Positions 1-13,876 of a DNA stretch of 64,000 nucleotides are shown in pieces. A model generated the notes under the pieces. The model saw nothing but the letters and a program-made list of their open reading frames with translations. It searched no databases and was not told where the DNA came from. The stretch covers positions 30,752,513-30,816,512 of the forward strand of contig CM034547.1 of NCBI GenBank assembly GCA_020055645.1. Reading direction: 5' to 3'. Numbering within the stretch: position 1 is the stretch's first letter; each line of letters opens with the position of its first letter. A program made the translations under genes and the position numbers. The DNA comes from Tomocerus qinae (taxonomy: Eukaryota > Arthropoda > Collembola > Entomobryomorpha > Tomoceridae).

Positions 1-3000
1 TTACTGTCTGATTAAATGTATATATAGATATCTGTACGTAATTACTGATGTTTAACTGTACTGTAGCTAATAAACACGTCAGATTATGGTTACTGCAATA
101 ATATAGAGTCAAGTATAAAAGCAGATATAAGGAATTTATCCAGCAAATGCATATAATGACATTATTGTCATCGGTAGTCTTTATTCTGTCATGCAAGTTT
201 ACTATTTTAAGAATGTAAGCATCTAATAACCATAATGCTTGGCATAGTCTGTCCGCACAAGTTCACTTAATCTGTCCTCTTAATGTCCTCAGCTCATAAA
301 AATTGTGGTTATGATTTTCGTCTATAGGGATGTTAAATGCGTACGCGTATAAAAAATACTCGTGTATATTATACTACTTTTTACATGTCTATTTTATTAA
401 GCTGCACTTTTACAGGCTATTAAATGCTTTGGCATACACTGATAAAATTAATTCTTCTGTAGCATATACATACTGTTATATACTCTCGTCGGGATTATTA
501 CATTACGTTCTAAATCACGTAGATGCTATACAAATACAATCAACTAGGCACAAACTATTGATAGAATATATTATTTGTGTACTCTTAATACAACTTGGTT
601 GCTCTAATCTTTTATCCCGCTTAACTTTTATATTAGGGCACAAAAGTCAGTCGCTTTTCTCATATTAAAAAATAATGCAAGGGAGGTGACATAATTTCAT
701 CAATTTATATACATGTACATATCCACATAATCCTTATAATTGTTGAATTTGTTGAAAGTGTTAGTATCAACATCAGTTTTAGAAGTTCAGTTTGATGGAA
801 TGAGCCATTTTGGGTAAGAAAATGTTAAATATAGTAGTCAGGATCAGGAAGTAAAATATAGTTATCGAAGGTTACATGCATAAATAGCATTAGTGCTATG
901 TTAAGCAATGTAAATGTATCCAAACAGAAATAGAAGTTTATCTTATCAGAGTTGTTCTCAATTTTCAATATCATACTCACTCCACGATATGTTCATGCAA
1001 TATTGACTGAAACATTTTATACACTTTTTTAACTAACGCTTTGATAATATTACGGTAAACAGCAAATAATATGTCTATTTTTAGTCAATCACAATGCATG
1101 CATTATTGAGAATGGAAAAAATGATCATTATCAAATCTCAAATGTACTGCTTATCTATCGTATTACTATACAAACTAAAATAGGTGATTTGCACCATCAC
1201 TGCTTTGTTCGAATTCCTCATTTTCAATGGAATTGCTATAAAACCTGGTTCTGGTTTTCAAGATAATGTTTTAAAATTTGTTAGCCCAGCTTTCTTTTCC
1301 GGGATAGGGAGCAATTTAGAAAATTATCTCGATAACGCTAGAAGAAAATTGAACTCGATGGCTTGAATTCATTAAAGAGTTGCTTTGTTACTGTTACAAT
1401 TGAATAGAAAAGAAAATACCTCCTCAGAGTCAGATTGCGACATCGTCAGTTTTTTCTCGTCCGAATTCTGTAACTTGTGGTCATTTAGTAGAAATTTGCA
1501 CAATTTTAAATCACACCAGCAAAATAGGAAGATGTGGAACAGAACAGATGAAGCATGTTATTTAAAAAATGTAATGTAGGCACTGTTTCATATTCAGTAT
1601 AAATGTATATCGGTATTTGTTAGGTCCATTTAAGGTACAATAGATTATCTGCCGAAATAACTCCGTAGTTGTAGTAAAACTTGAATTTTCGTCACAAAGA
1701 GATAAATTCAAGACAATATTATCAATAGCTGCTACAAGGTATGTGCAACTGAATCTACATAGAAAATGCAAAGAAAATGAAGTGCTAAATGACCATTTGC
1801 ATCAATTAGTCTAACCAATGACACAGTTGCTCGATGCAAAAGAAAGCTCAGTATAGAGTTAGACTAGTAGCAGAAGAAAATTTATATCAAAATCTTTAAC
1901 TTGGCAATTATCCATATAAATCCACAAATATCCATATCTGGTATAAAGCGATATTACAGGGTATAAAATAACGCATCTTATTTAAATGTATCTTATTATA
2001 TCGCAATCCCCGTACATGTATATTGATTTAAAAGCTTCTGCTGTTATAGCCTTTAATTTTAAAGTGGCCCAATTAACAAATCTGTAGTAGCTTGTCAATA
2101 TTTCACTACTTCACACAATGGTCGGCATTTAATTTTATCTATTTATTTAATTTTATCTGTTTTTATCTCAATGTTTTCTAGGAAAGTGTTGAATAATATG
2201 AAATATCACTATGAAATACTATATTGGTCGATGTCAAAAGAGTGTTGAAAGAAATATCGACACTCGAGACTACTGGGGTGAAATTAATATTTAGGTATGC
2301 TATTTTTAGTGATAATAGCTATTATATTATGTAGATGGCTACTATAGATGTATTTTTTAACAAACTAGAAATGCCCTAGCAGTAAAATTATTGATAGAAA
2401 GCCTGAAGAGCTAAAAATGCAAAACGTAACCACTGCAGTCTGACAATAATGAATTACCGATTCAAGCATGCTTTTTAATAAAGTTAAAAATACTGTAGTA
2501 AAATGCGACGAATTGTTATTTTGGTCTTTTCAAAAGGTGGGCACGCACGAGATAAGCAACCAACAAAGCACATAATCATAATCTTTTATTGCGGATTATG
2601 TTTTATCGTGCCTAAGACCCAGGATAATAATAAAGTGTGTTATCTTCAAAAATATTTTAGGAAATAATCGTAGTGTAATTTCAAAGTTTTAATGCAACAT
2701 GATTTATGTAACCATCTGTATTTGGCTACTTGGAGAAGGTCTTCCACCCGTTTTGATGATTTCAACGCAAAATATTCCTACTACATTAACCCATATAAAT
2801 CTACCCAAGAAAGATTGACAACATATTTATCTAAAAATGGCGAACTCTTATATGATAGTGTTTTAACATACTATTGCCATGAGGTTATCAGCATGTAGTA
2901 GAAGGTGATTATTCCAATCCAATCTAGTACCAAGCGGTATGAACTCAACTAAATATTCATTAATACACGTCACACATGTACATATACTGGAACTATGCAT

Positions 3001-3582
3001 ACAAAAATGACAACGTTCCATATTTATATTAGATACGATTACATATTACATGCACCTACAATTTCCCTTTGCCCCATATCTAATAAGGTACATATATTAT
3101 TGGCATATCTCCTCCATTTACTATCATGCATCTTTGCTTGTTAAATATACAAACCACTACGACTAAGTTATTCCAAATTTAAACCGTTGGCTTTTTGGAA
3201 AAAATGTGCAGTGACTGGAGCTTGAGTCATGGCATTGTGCATTTTAAAAATAATTATGAATAAAACTTTTTCCCTCACGTTTTGTCTCTGATTATTTGCA
3301 AATTCTAACCAATTTTTCTACTGTTAGTACAAGTGTACTTTGTTTCGCATTAACAGTCAATGAAATACTTTTTGAATACAATATTTATAACACTATGAAG
3401 TACTGAAGATTGTAAACATTCATTCATTGTTTTCAATTCGCATCAACTTTATGGCTATGGCGTAATTACTTTCGTCCAACTTTAGAAAGTGCTTATCGAT
3501 CAAATAGTTTCCGAGTTTTATGACATGTGATATGTAATATTAAATACTTTATTATATGTAAATAGAGTTAAATATAACTTAC
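1..3582. other. No recognisable gene
   Basis: AT-rich sequence. A few open frames occur, the longest about 112 codons near 330-668, but they are rich in Tyr, Leu, Ile and Cys as translated AT-rich noncoding DNA tends to be, and they have no domain I recognise. A plus-strand frame at 1184-1366 is somewhat more protein-like but lacks convincing splice signals. No tandem array or clear inverted repeat was seen. Confidence 0.5.
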
Positions 3583-3687
3583 CCAAGTATATTCAGCTAT
3601 TTGAGTGAGAAGATCCAAAGCTGGCATAGATATCGAGGCCCTACGGCCACTTCTAGCCAGACCCGACTGTTCGGTTTCTTTTGACAT
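3583..3687 (-). CDS. Candidate first coding exon of an unidentified gene
   Basis: On the minus strand an ATG at 3685-3687 opens 35 codons ending exactly at a strong donor (TGG followed by GTAAGT) in phase 0. The peptide starts MSKETEQSG, contains a basic, serine-containing RRASISMP stretch that could be a phosphorylation site, and ends in QIAEYTW. Codon use and composition are more protein-like than the surrounding sequence, and the segment is slightly GC-richer. I found no convincing next exon between 1 and 3582, so the rest of the gene would lie to the left of the window. I do not recognise the family. It could also be a chance ORF next to a donor-like sequence. Confidence 0.4.
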
Positions 3688-6600
3688 CTCGAATATATTA
3701 ATAACAATTAGATATTCTATTGAAGTTCATACGTGACAATCACTTTGAAATGTCTAAAGCTCCTTTATTTTAAAATTGGTTCTTCCAAATTCCTATTATG
3801 TCCGATGTAGAATAGGATTGTATGAAAACATGTCACTCGTAATTTGAAATTCACTATTCAATTGAACAAGCAAATATACACGTCTGTGTACTTATTTTCA
3901 TGAACTGATGTAGTTAGAGTTTGAGTCTTTCAATGCCATAGAGGAGTAGAAAATAGGAATGGACCATGCACCTTCTACTCCCTCGGCAGTAAAAGATTCA
4001 TGAATGTAAAAACTGATGCTGCTTTAATGTGTTTATGATTAAACAATACTAAAAACTCGAGTATGTTCTGCACGGGCAAAATAACGATGGGTAATCGCAA
4101 AAAGTCACACATATTTCATAATTGCAATAGCTAACTGCAGCGCAATGAAAACTGGAATGTTGTGGTTCTTGTGTGTTTGAAAACTGGTGTTCTTTTATTG
4201 TTCTTATAATTATTGCTTTATTACCTATAGAAGACGAGACTTTGCAATAAGTAATGTTCGTCGGAGAATATTTACTATGATATATAATATTATTTTTACT
4301 ATATCTATTCCCACATGCCTATTGTGTTGTTCCAAAAACGAACGTCCCTCCTTCCAATTAACAACATTAATACGGCAGTTGGCACTTGGTTCTGTTGGCA
4401 CCAATTAAAGTAAATACATCAGAATTTCTCCTAAGTTATATACAGTATATAGTAGATATGTCAATAGTTGACTCCTACTCTATAAAAGTACATTCAGAAG
4501 AATCTCAAGTAGAAGTATCAAATAAAAATACAAGGTTATCTTACTCCACCAACTCAAATGCTCTAGATAGGGAGTGTAAAAAGATTAAATATAGTAAAGA
4601 TTTATGTATATAGGTAACTGTAATCATTTAAATGTTATTTTCGTAGGACAGTTAAGGCTGTCAAGTGTTAAGAAATGACCTATCTACTTCAATTGCAATA
4701 TTATCATACGCTGGATACGCAAATATTACTACATTGTATATACATTTACGTTCAAGTGGATTCTGAAAATTGACACAGATAAAACTTTGTTTACATGGGT
4801 TACTTTTATTTACCAACGTTGCATGTGCAAAAATCTAGTATAAATGTCACTTCTCTGCTAAAGCTTAAAATATAATGCTAAATCAAAAAGATGCCATTTT
4901 CTCGTTAGGTACCTTAAACAATGCTCCATAAAATCATACCAATAAAAACAAGTATTATTATCTAACTAAACACATGGCAATCTATTTTTCTAGCTTGATT
5001 TTTACGTTTACAATTTACCACTGTGTAAAACTGAGATGTAATTTGTTCACCAGCACTTTTTCATTTGCTGCACAAGTAAAGGATTTAGGATTGTGTAAAG
5101 CACTTCCTTGACTTCTAACATCACTGTAAGTATTCATATCACAATCACAGCACAAGTTCTGATTGTTCATTCAAAGGCTCTTAAAAATTATTGCTAGAGC
5201 AGAGGAGTAAACAGTAACATGTCGACTTTTAGATCGACGGAGACTAGCAAAATATTTTATGCTTCTTACGACTGTATATTTATTGCCTGTTATGCTTCAG
5301 CAGAGCAAAGATTAAGTTGATAAGCTGTATGATGATAATATAACCGTAGCATCACATAACTTGAGAGTCTGCTATGGAAATCACGATGTTCAAAAATAGA
5401 TGAATGAGCATGAAATTATTCCATGACAGTAACCTGGGTCTGTTTCGTTGCATACAGGTCACAATATAATGTACCATTTCACAAACGATTATGATTATGA
5501 CATTAGCTGAGCTGAATAATCTGAGTTCAGTTTCGCCTGTATAGGAGCAAATAGGGATACTGGCAATGGCGCACCAGATTATATATTACATAGATGCACA
5601 CGAAATTACTATGGCTGTATAATAATACAGAAGTGGGTTCATTTGCATGTAATTACTCTTACATGATGTTTGTAGTTGTAGAGTAGCCTTATTCATGCTT
5701 GAGGGATACAAACTTTAAAGCTCAAGATTCACAAAATAAAAAAATAGAAAAATATATGTACAAACAATGAGATTAATACTTTGAACTCGTACAGTATATG
5801 CAGACACTCTGGCAAGGTAGCTGTAGAAATTGACACGTTAAATGCTAGAAGGCTCACATTTGCATAGCATTTAGATCTCAATTGTAGGCTTGCAGAATCT
5901 GTGGGAGATCTACAGATAGGAGTGAGTAACACTTGTGCTAAACAGATTTCTTCTACTGCTTTACTAGAGTATTGTAATGAGCCGCCTATCTGCTTGCATG
6001 TTCAACCGGCTTATTATTCATTAGAACTTCATATTTAAGACAGAAGAATAACCAAACGTGTAATGAAAAAACAGAAATGACGTACGTAATGTAAGTGGTG
6101 GAGAAATCATATTAGACTACTTAAGTGTTAGATGGATATGCACCTAAAATCAGTAAATGCACATGCCTCTAAATATATTTAACACCTTAGAGGTATCTAC
6201 TTTAACATTCAGCCCATTTGAGATATATGACCTCATAGAAAAACCTTCATTTAGATTTTGATTATCTATTAAACTGAAACTCGACCATCAGTGCATTCCT
6301 CACATACGAATAACCATATAATTATGGTATAGAAATAAATTATTGCTTCTTGTGAGAAGAAATTATCCTCATTTGAATTGCTGCAGCATGCTTAGCGCAT
6401 TTTTAATATTTATTGAACGAAAATTGATAAATTATTGCTCATCTAAAAGAAGTCATGAAATCTAGGTTCATGCAGCGATGAGTCATAAGATTTTGGTGTG
6501 AAGACATGTCGAAATTATAATTTGTTCAGTCTATGCGATAATATTTGGCATTGTAGTATAATTTTGCTACTCGTTACTGGTTATACAAAAGTATTCGAAT

Positions 6601-9600
6601 TTTGGGACATCATGAAAAACTAATTGGTTAGAAAAAGGAAGTATAACTTTAATTATATGCATTTAGTACGACAATTGAGGAAACTTATTCTCAAACTTTC
6701 CTTTCTCCATTGCCTTGAGATGAACAGTTAAAATGAGAATAAAACTATTTAGCAGTATGAACTATTCTTCCTATTATTGTGTAATTGTGTACATGGACAA
6801 TTTGTCTATACCCTGTAACATATACATCTAATTGGCCCAATACAGTGGGCCAATGCATTAACTAAAAACAAGGTATACTTTGGCCAATTATACTGATGAG
6901 AATTTACAAAATCGAGGTAAAATGAGGTAAAGAATAAGAAGATTTTATTAATGCCAAGCAATTTTCATTACCTACATGAAAAGTTGACTACATTACGATT
7001 ATCTATGTTAACGGGTGATTTCAATACTATAAGGTGGCCAAGAACGAAATACAACTGTTAGATAACAAAGTAAAAGGCCTTATGGGCCACCCTGTAAAAT
7101 CCAATTTTATGTTACTGGTTTCACATGTATCCTAATTTTATTATTAACTTAAAGTAACTTAAACTGGTTTATATTTAAAGAAGCAAATCTGTATGTCACT
7201 AGCGATCTCATATATACCAATCTTTTTATTCTAGTGTACTTATATGCAAGAAAACATTCAAAAATACATAAATTGTTTCTCATTACTAGCACATAATAAC
7301 CGCATAGACTGATTTAATATTTAATATAGATTTCAAAGAATTTCAGATAGTGTTCGCAATAATCATTAGCTTTTAAAAATATTCGCAGAATGGTATACAT
7401 CTAATTTGAAGCTGCTATGTATTTGGTATTGTATATGGAGTATATTAGACGCGAGTGCAAAGAGACTGAAGTTGTATGAATTGTCCATTTTCTGCAAATG
7501 TGATGACAGCATATATTATCAATTTATCAGAAACAATTGCCATTTTTAATCTATCTTTGTTAGACTAATGAAGGTAGCATATTGCATAAAGGTATTACAT
7601 TACAACAATACCAGTGCAAACAAAACAACAAGTTATACTACTACCAAGTAGAGTTATTGCATAGATTATTAAAATAGTAGCTATATAGCGTATTACTAAA
7701 AATCTGGCCTTGAAAACGACACCAACGCAGAGTTGATGTTATGTAATCATAACACAATATATCCAATAATATGTAAAATTGCTCTAATACTTAACCCAAA
7801 TGTACATATGAATAGTACACACCATTGATCTAAAGTCAGGTGTTTAATATAAATTTAGGATCCTTCCACAGAATTCAATCCATATACACATACACAACCT
7901 CATCCCAGTTTTACAATTCAAATTTCAGAAGAATCGAATTATCTGAAAACAGGAGACATCACTATAATATTATACTGTACCTCGATCCTCCTCTCCTTTC
8001 TACATAGCGAACATAAATGTTATGCATTTACGCCCACTTCGCCAATATATAGCAAACGAAAGTGAAGACACGATACTCTTTATGCTTATTATTTGTGAAT
8101 ATGTATATATGCAACTCATCTTTTTATATGATCTTTGGAGTTCACTGTATATCTGCTAGCATAGCAAACCGGTACATTCCATTTTTTGCCTCAATATGAA
8201 ATGTCTTTGTCAATATGCACTTGTATGTACATACCACTTGAATAATACTCCGGTCACCGGTCTTTGAAGAAGAAGGAGAATATTTTTTACCTATTCTAGA
8301 ACAACCAGTGACATTAGAAGAAGCTAGCAGACGCAGGTAGCAACTGCAGTCATACAGTTTGCAGAAGTCGAAGTGCAAGTCAGCAGAAGAGTGACTCCCA
8401 ACTATGAAATGTGCAAGATCAAACAGACAGTGGAATATCTGTTTTTAGTCTTTAATTTACAGGCTGCCAATAATAGTAAGTTTTCAGAGTATACTTATAT
8501 GGTTGAGGAAATCCGGCTAAAATTCATTTTCATTTTTGTACTCTATTTATTATGGTAGAATACACAAATGCAGTACAATTACCAATTACGATTAATCCGG
8601 TACATAGGAAAAACACAAAGGTACAAAGGGAAATCTGCAAGGCCACAACTTTTCAATTTTCCCACAAGGGACCAGTAAAAAATCTTTATTTTCCATTTAA
8701 TCGAATAGTTCTAGCTTTCTGGTTGGTAGGAGAAGAATGTTTTCATGTAAGATTGCCATTCCATAACCTATAACTACTATAAAGAAATTGCCTGGCCTAA
8801 TATAGAATGATTAAGTAAGTAGCCTCAAATGAGTAGTCTCGATGATTTTCCAAGTATGCTATTTGATAGAGTTATCATGGGAGTATCGGATCTGATGTTT
8901 ATGTTAGTTGATGGATGTAATACACTTTCGGGTAGTGGATCTAGAGTTCGTCTCAACAGCATCCGACATTGACGCACTAAAATCAAATTAATGGAGCAGT
9001 AGTAGTAGTCTGCATCTATCGTATAGGTATATAGCACGTAGTTTTGTTGCATAGCAAGTGCATAGTGTTTAGTGTATTGATAAAGACAATGCAAAATGGG
9101 ATGACAAAGGAGATGAGCTTGGTTTAGTATATCATCCACTGCGGATAGATGATTAATACTGTTAAATATAAGGAGTAGTACGTATGTAGTTTACAGTCAA
9201 TATATATATGGCTTAGCTAGGACAGACACATCAATACATCAATTCGATCAGTATTCTCCAAGAGTGAAGCATCAGTGAATTCAGCTGATGTAACTCTACA
9301 TAATGTACATGTAACTTTAGAGTTTAGCTCAGTGAACATGTACAGTAGTCGATAACATTTAAAAGCTAAAATTAGGATCATCTTGTTCGTTGTTTGTTGC
9401 TCAAGTTAATATCACTATAATATTCTGTGCTATAGCAATCTTTCATTAAAACTTTATCCATACATCCATGTACATGACATATAAGTACATATAATACCAA
9501 CAAAATATACGTATATGGCATGCTTAACAAACAACACACCGATCATTGGATACACTATGTGACATACGCCGATATTGCCGATGATTGTATCTATAGCTTT

Positions 9601-10430
9601 CGCTAGTATCTTACATGTGGTAGGTATATTCAGCTGATTAGTGTCTCTATTTAAGTGCTCAAGTGTTCAATAAACTGTGTACACGTACATGAAGTACTAT
9701 AAAGTACATATAAAATACTTGAGTTAATGCTGATAAATATTACTGACAACACCAACGAGTAGTTAATATTGACACATGGACAGTGCGTAAAAGCAGTTCC
9801 AGTCTAGCTCAAATAGTGTGTGAGGATGTGGTTGTGATTTTGTCATAAACCCTATTAGCTGATCATCTACACAAATAATATTAGAATTTATCGAGACCAT
9901 CACTATGCAAAACTACAGCTGAAAACGAAATTACTTAGTAAACTACACAACTTGTCAATTTTTACATGCTGTACATGAGGGGTAAGTCAAAGTTCAAAGT
10001 CAGAATTCAATCAGAGTTAAATTAAGTCTCTCCGTGTTGTAATTTATGTGTAAGTAAATACTAAGTGATGCATTAAATATCTTTAACTTGAATTTTACTT
10101 ATGCAAACGTGGTTTGTTAGTTTGTTAGTGTTTATTATACAATCTAATATTTTGACAGCTGTAAAACTGTTTATCTCCTAATTGTAAATCTCCTACTGAG
10201 TTAAATTCACGATTTTAAAGGGCTCAAATCAACAATTGACAAGATACATCGTGTGTGTACAATAATTGGATTTTTTCGAATTTAACTTCTGACTTAACTA
10301 ATGTCTAAACATTTCAATTCGAATATCTTTCTTACGTATAACTACTTGGGTTTAAAATCCAATTTACTCCAGGAAAATATTGCACCTACATATAGAATTA
10401 ATTAAGAATATTATTGAATTGTGATTATAG
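3688..10430. other. Long AT-rich intergenic region
   Basis: No gene recognised over about 6.7 kb. Short open frames at 4187-4613 and 8142-9139 have no recognisable domains. A plus-strand stretch at about 8250-8338 reads as an acidic, protein-like peptide running into a GTAGCA donor-like site, and one at about 8828-8971 reads as a 47-codon peptide, but neither has a convincing partner exon. A small perfect inverted repeat (ATTGGCCC with an 8-nt loop) is at 6831-6854. An acceptor-like TTATAG at about 10430 suggests that a 5' untranslated exon of the downstream sorting nexin gene begins at about 10431. Confidence 0.45.
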
Positions 10431-10514
10431 GGTAAAAGGAGTTAAGAAGGATATTAGAAGAATCCATCAGTCGGTTTCGACCGATTTGGGAACCGCAGGA
10501 TAAAGATATCAACA

Positions 10515-13476
10515 ATGAACGACGGGGACGACGAAAATCCATGGGCGCCTCGAGTTGTCAAAATTTACAAAAATGAGACTGGTTTCGGCTTCAATGTACG
10601 AGGTCAAGTGAGTGAGGGTGGACAACTAAGAAGCATAAATGGAGATCTTTACGCCCCCTTACAACATGTGAGTGCCGTCTTAGAAGGCGGTGCCGCAGAG
10701 AAAGCTGGAATCCGCAAAGGCGATAGAATTTTGGAAGTGTAAGTTTTATAAAGACGTCTTTAAAAATGAGCTACATAAAAGGCACTGAATTTATCCTTTC
10801 GTTTTATTACAGCAATGGTTCGAACGTAGAAGGATCCACACATAGACAAGTAGTGGATTTAATAAAATCTGGAGGGGATGTTCTCACTTTAACCGTTATC
10901 TCTGTATCTCCCCAGGTAAAATATAATTGTCTTTTAATCATCATATGTCCTCTGATAGTTGAATTGTGTATCATGGACAAAAATTATTTTGTGTTGTAGG
11001 AGGCGGAGCGTTTGGAACCTAACGAAGAGACGACTAATTTCCCGTCGTACGACTACAGTGAAAAGCGCTCTCTTCCTATCTCAATTCCAGACTATCAATA
11101 TAAATACAATGAAAAAACCGGAGAGCGATATGTCGTTTACAACATTTACATGGCTGGACGTCATCTCTGTTCTCGAAGATACAAAGAATTCTCAAACCTA
11201 AATGTTAATCTCAAAAAGGAGTTTGTAGGATTCAACTTTCCTAAGCTACCTAGCAAATGGCCATTTGCGTAAGAAATACACCAAGATTGCTCTATATTAT
11301 GTATATCTCAGTTAACGACAATTTAATGATTTGGGACACATTTTTATGCATTTGAAATTAGGTTAAACGACCAGCAGCTAGATAGCAGAAGGAGAGCGTT
11401 AGAGCAATATTTGGAAAAAGTCTGTGCCGTTCGTGTGATTGCTGAAAGTGATGTTATGCAAGAATTTCTGACGGATGATGAACAAGTTTGAACACAATAT
11501 TATTATGCTGTAGAAAATAATAGCCATAACTGGATATTGTGGATATGCCTATTTAGGATAATATGCCTTAGAAAGAGTAGTAAAACGGTTTGTTTTGTAG
11601 GGTTCGGCCAACAAAATAGATCTAAAAATACTCCTCCCGGACAGAGAAGTTGTCACCGTTAATGTTCAGAAGAACGCCAATGCGGATGAAGTTTATAAAG
11701 CCTTAGTCAATAAAATCAGTTTGAGTGTCGAAGCGTCTAGATATTTTGCTCTATATGAAATCGTAGAATATAACTTTGGTAAGCAAACTTTACTCAATAT
11801 ACACGTAAGGAAGGGCCAATGTTGTTTTTTTAGTAAATGTGTCATAATTTTCTGTTTGCAGAAAGAAAATTAGCACCGAATGAGTTCCCGCATAATCTTT
11901 ACATTCAAAACTATAGTACAGCTACGTCAACGTGTATTTGCATTCGAAAGTGGCTTTTTACAATCAGTAGAGAGCTTCGTTTGTCAAGTGATGAACAAGC
12001 GACGACGTATTTCTTTTGGCAGGTATTTGAATTGCATTGAACTTGAATATCTTGTATATTTATCTTACTGATATTTTTACATAGGATGTAGATGATAGTA
12101 TACTCCTTATCTAAAAACGTCAAGTACCTACATTATTGCAGAGTGTACTTATACTAACGATGATGTGAATATTCGTAGGCGGTAGATGACGTAAACAGGG
12201 GCCATATAAAGGCAACTGACAGACTTTATCAACTGAAGGCACTTCAAGATGCATCAAGGAAAAATGAATATCTAAAGCTGGCTCGTCAATTGGAAGGTTA
12301 CGGAGGAATTGTATTTCCTCATTGTCCCTGTGATTCCCGGAAAGAAGGACATGTTATTGCGACGATTTCCCTGGACAGTTTTGAATTGCAAGCATGTAAA
12401 GAGGATGGAACTCTAGAGGTAAATCATAGATCATCTTAAAGTATTTTGATGCACACTGTTCGCCATATATAGCTTTAATAGCTTCCTCCACTTTACTTCC
12501 TGAAACACTACCGCATATAACTCAATTTATGATCATAAATTAATGTACTTGTACTAGTTTTATGTAAGTAGGTAACACAGTATCCACACTTATTGACACT
12601 AGTCATTAGATAATTTTACAAGTTTTCCTGTAACATTTTTGAACGATTTCCTGTAACAGTGTCCGGAGAACTCGTAAACATATTTTTGTATTTCGGTTAC
12701 GGAAATATCGTATCTGCAAATGGAGATTTAGTATGCGGGGGGTTCTTCAAAACGAAATCTCAGTATTCGAAATCTCCATTTGTATATTATTATTATAAGA
12801 CAGATACGATATTTTCATTTATCGATACGAAATCTCATCCCCCCTAAATACGAAATTACATATACGAGTTCTCCGTCATCCTCCTGTAACATACATACGC
12901 CCGAACGGTCTCTGTAATCGTATACCATAATATACAAGTATTACTATCCCTCAGCCTGAGGGAGAACGTGTCAGAGATAATACTTAATACAATACATTAA
13001 AGATACATCCAGATACAATAAACAGGCTACATATATGCTTTGTATTTTGCCACTATTACTTGTTACTTATTAAAGGCATTAAATCCATTTACCTATGGAA
13101 AAATTACAACAATTATAACAATTTTGCATTTAATTTTTCTGATTCCAGTCACAAATAATACATTTCTCTTGGAATTCAATAATTCAATGGGATGTGGATG
13201 ACGAAGGAATGGCTTTCGCGTTTCAGTATCAACGACCAGAAAAACCAGCAAGATGGGTCAAGATTTTTACTAACTATGTAAGTTGTTCTACGATATGATG
13301 TTTAATCTGCTATGTTTATGGCTTAACATTTTGCGTGAATTATTTTTTAGTTTCATTTTATGAACGACTGCTTTGAAAGAGTAAAGGAGGAAATGATGAT
13401 ACGGTGTAAAGAAAAGGATTACGTGGAAGAGCAAGATACACGATTGGACCAAAATGATTCAGATAACGACCCTTAA
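10515..13476 (+). CDS. Snx27: Sorting nexin 27 (PDZ-PX-FERM-like)
   Basis: Endosomal cargo adaptor: in the family, SNX27 binds PDZ-ligand tails of receptors, PI3P through its PX domain and retromer VPS26, returning cargo from early endosomes to the plasma membrane. Nine exons give about 517 aa (human about 541): 10515-10738, 10813-10915, 11000-11268, 11362-11485, 11601-11778, 11862-12022, 12179-12418, 13149-13277, 13351-13476. All junction phases agree. The PDZ domain (about 12-107) has the GFGF carboxylate-binding loop at 23-26, the retromer-binding [17 protein letters not shown] insertion and helix His85. The PX domain (about 130-235) has the PI3P-type SRRYKEF motif and a basic RRRALEQYL helix. 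The FERM-like region follows with ubiquitin-like F1 (from about 241), then [16 protein letters not shown] and the [10 protein letters not shown] / RWVKIFT blocks. The donor of exon 4 (GTTTGA) is weak; the others are good. A likely ATTAAA polyadenylation signal is at 13871-13876. Confidence 0.96.
12664..12875. mobile_element. MITE-like inverted-repeat element in Snx27 intron 7
   Basis: A 212-bp segment is bounded by 13-bp inverted termini CGGAGAACTCGTA. Further complementary blocks lie inside, such as AAATGGAGATTT, ATATCGTATCTG and TTTCGTATT, so most of it could fold back. It contains a G-run and C-run near mirrored positions. It lies wholly within the 730-bp intron between exons 7 and 8, the longest intron of the gene. 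No clear target-site duplication was seen; a CCTGTAAC motif recurs on both sides but not directly at the ends. Confidence 0.6.
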
Positions 13477-13870
13477 AAGACCGAGACATGATTAATTTGT
13501 CTGGTCATATTGAAAAAGCTGGTATAAACATCAAAAGCAAGAATCCCATGACCTCGATCAAATGGTTAGAAATTAGTAGGCTATTTCTTGTTAATTTCGT
13601 TCCCCCAGTTTAAAAAATGCTTGGAAGAAACACTGTATAAACCTTTAACAATCAGAAACAATCAGATGTAAGGATGAATTTTGTAATTGGAATTCAGAAC
13701 TGATTTATTGTATCTCTTGAAAACACGGTTAATTAACATTTCATAGCTGGTTCCTATTAAGTAACATGTAAAATTATATTATATTGAATTGTAGAGCTCT
13801 GGATTTAGCTTTTTGACTACAATGTCTTGAAATATAAGAATGAATAATTGCATTCCAAAACCAGAAACAG

Positions 13871-13876
13871 ATTAAA
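13871..13876 (+). terminator. Candidate polyadenylation signal of Snx27
   Basis: ATTAAA about 395 nt beyond the stop codon and followed by T-rich sequence. It is the first plausible signal seen downstream on this strand, but it was chosen by eye and no transcript evidence exists here. Confidence 0.35.

Noticed and set aside
330..668. 112-codon open frame, plus strand
   Set aside because: Composition rich in Tyr, Leu, Ile and Cys as expected from AT-rich noncoding DNA; no domain, no splice partner.
1184..1366. 60-codon plus-strand frame with a protein-like middle (PGSGFQDNVLKFVSP)
   Set aside because: No recognisable family and no convincing acceptor or donor, so it cannot be supported as an exon.
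4187..4613. Two overlapping plus-strand frames of 73 and 75 codons
   Set aside because: No domain or splice signals; the frames depend on non-conserved AT-rich codons.
8245..8338. Acidic, exon-like peptide (PVFEEEGEYFLPILEQP) running into a GTAGCA site
   Set aside because: No acceptor or upstream start is visible and no partner exon follows; could be chance.
8825..9139. 104-codon minus frame and a 47-codon plus frame over the same bases
   Set aside because: Neither has a recognisable domain; two frames open on both strands argues for composition.
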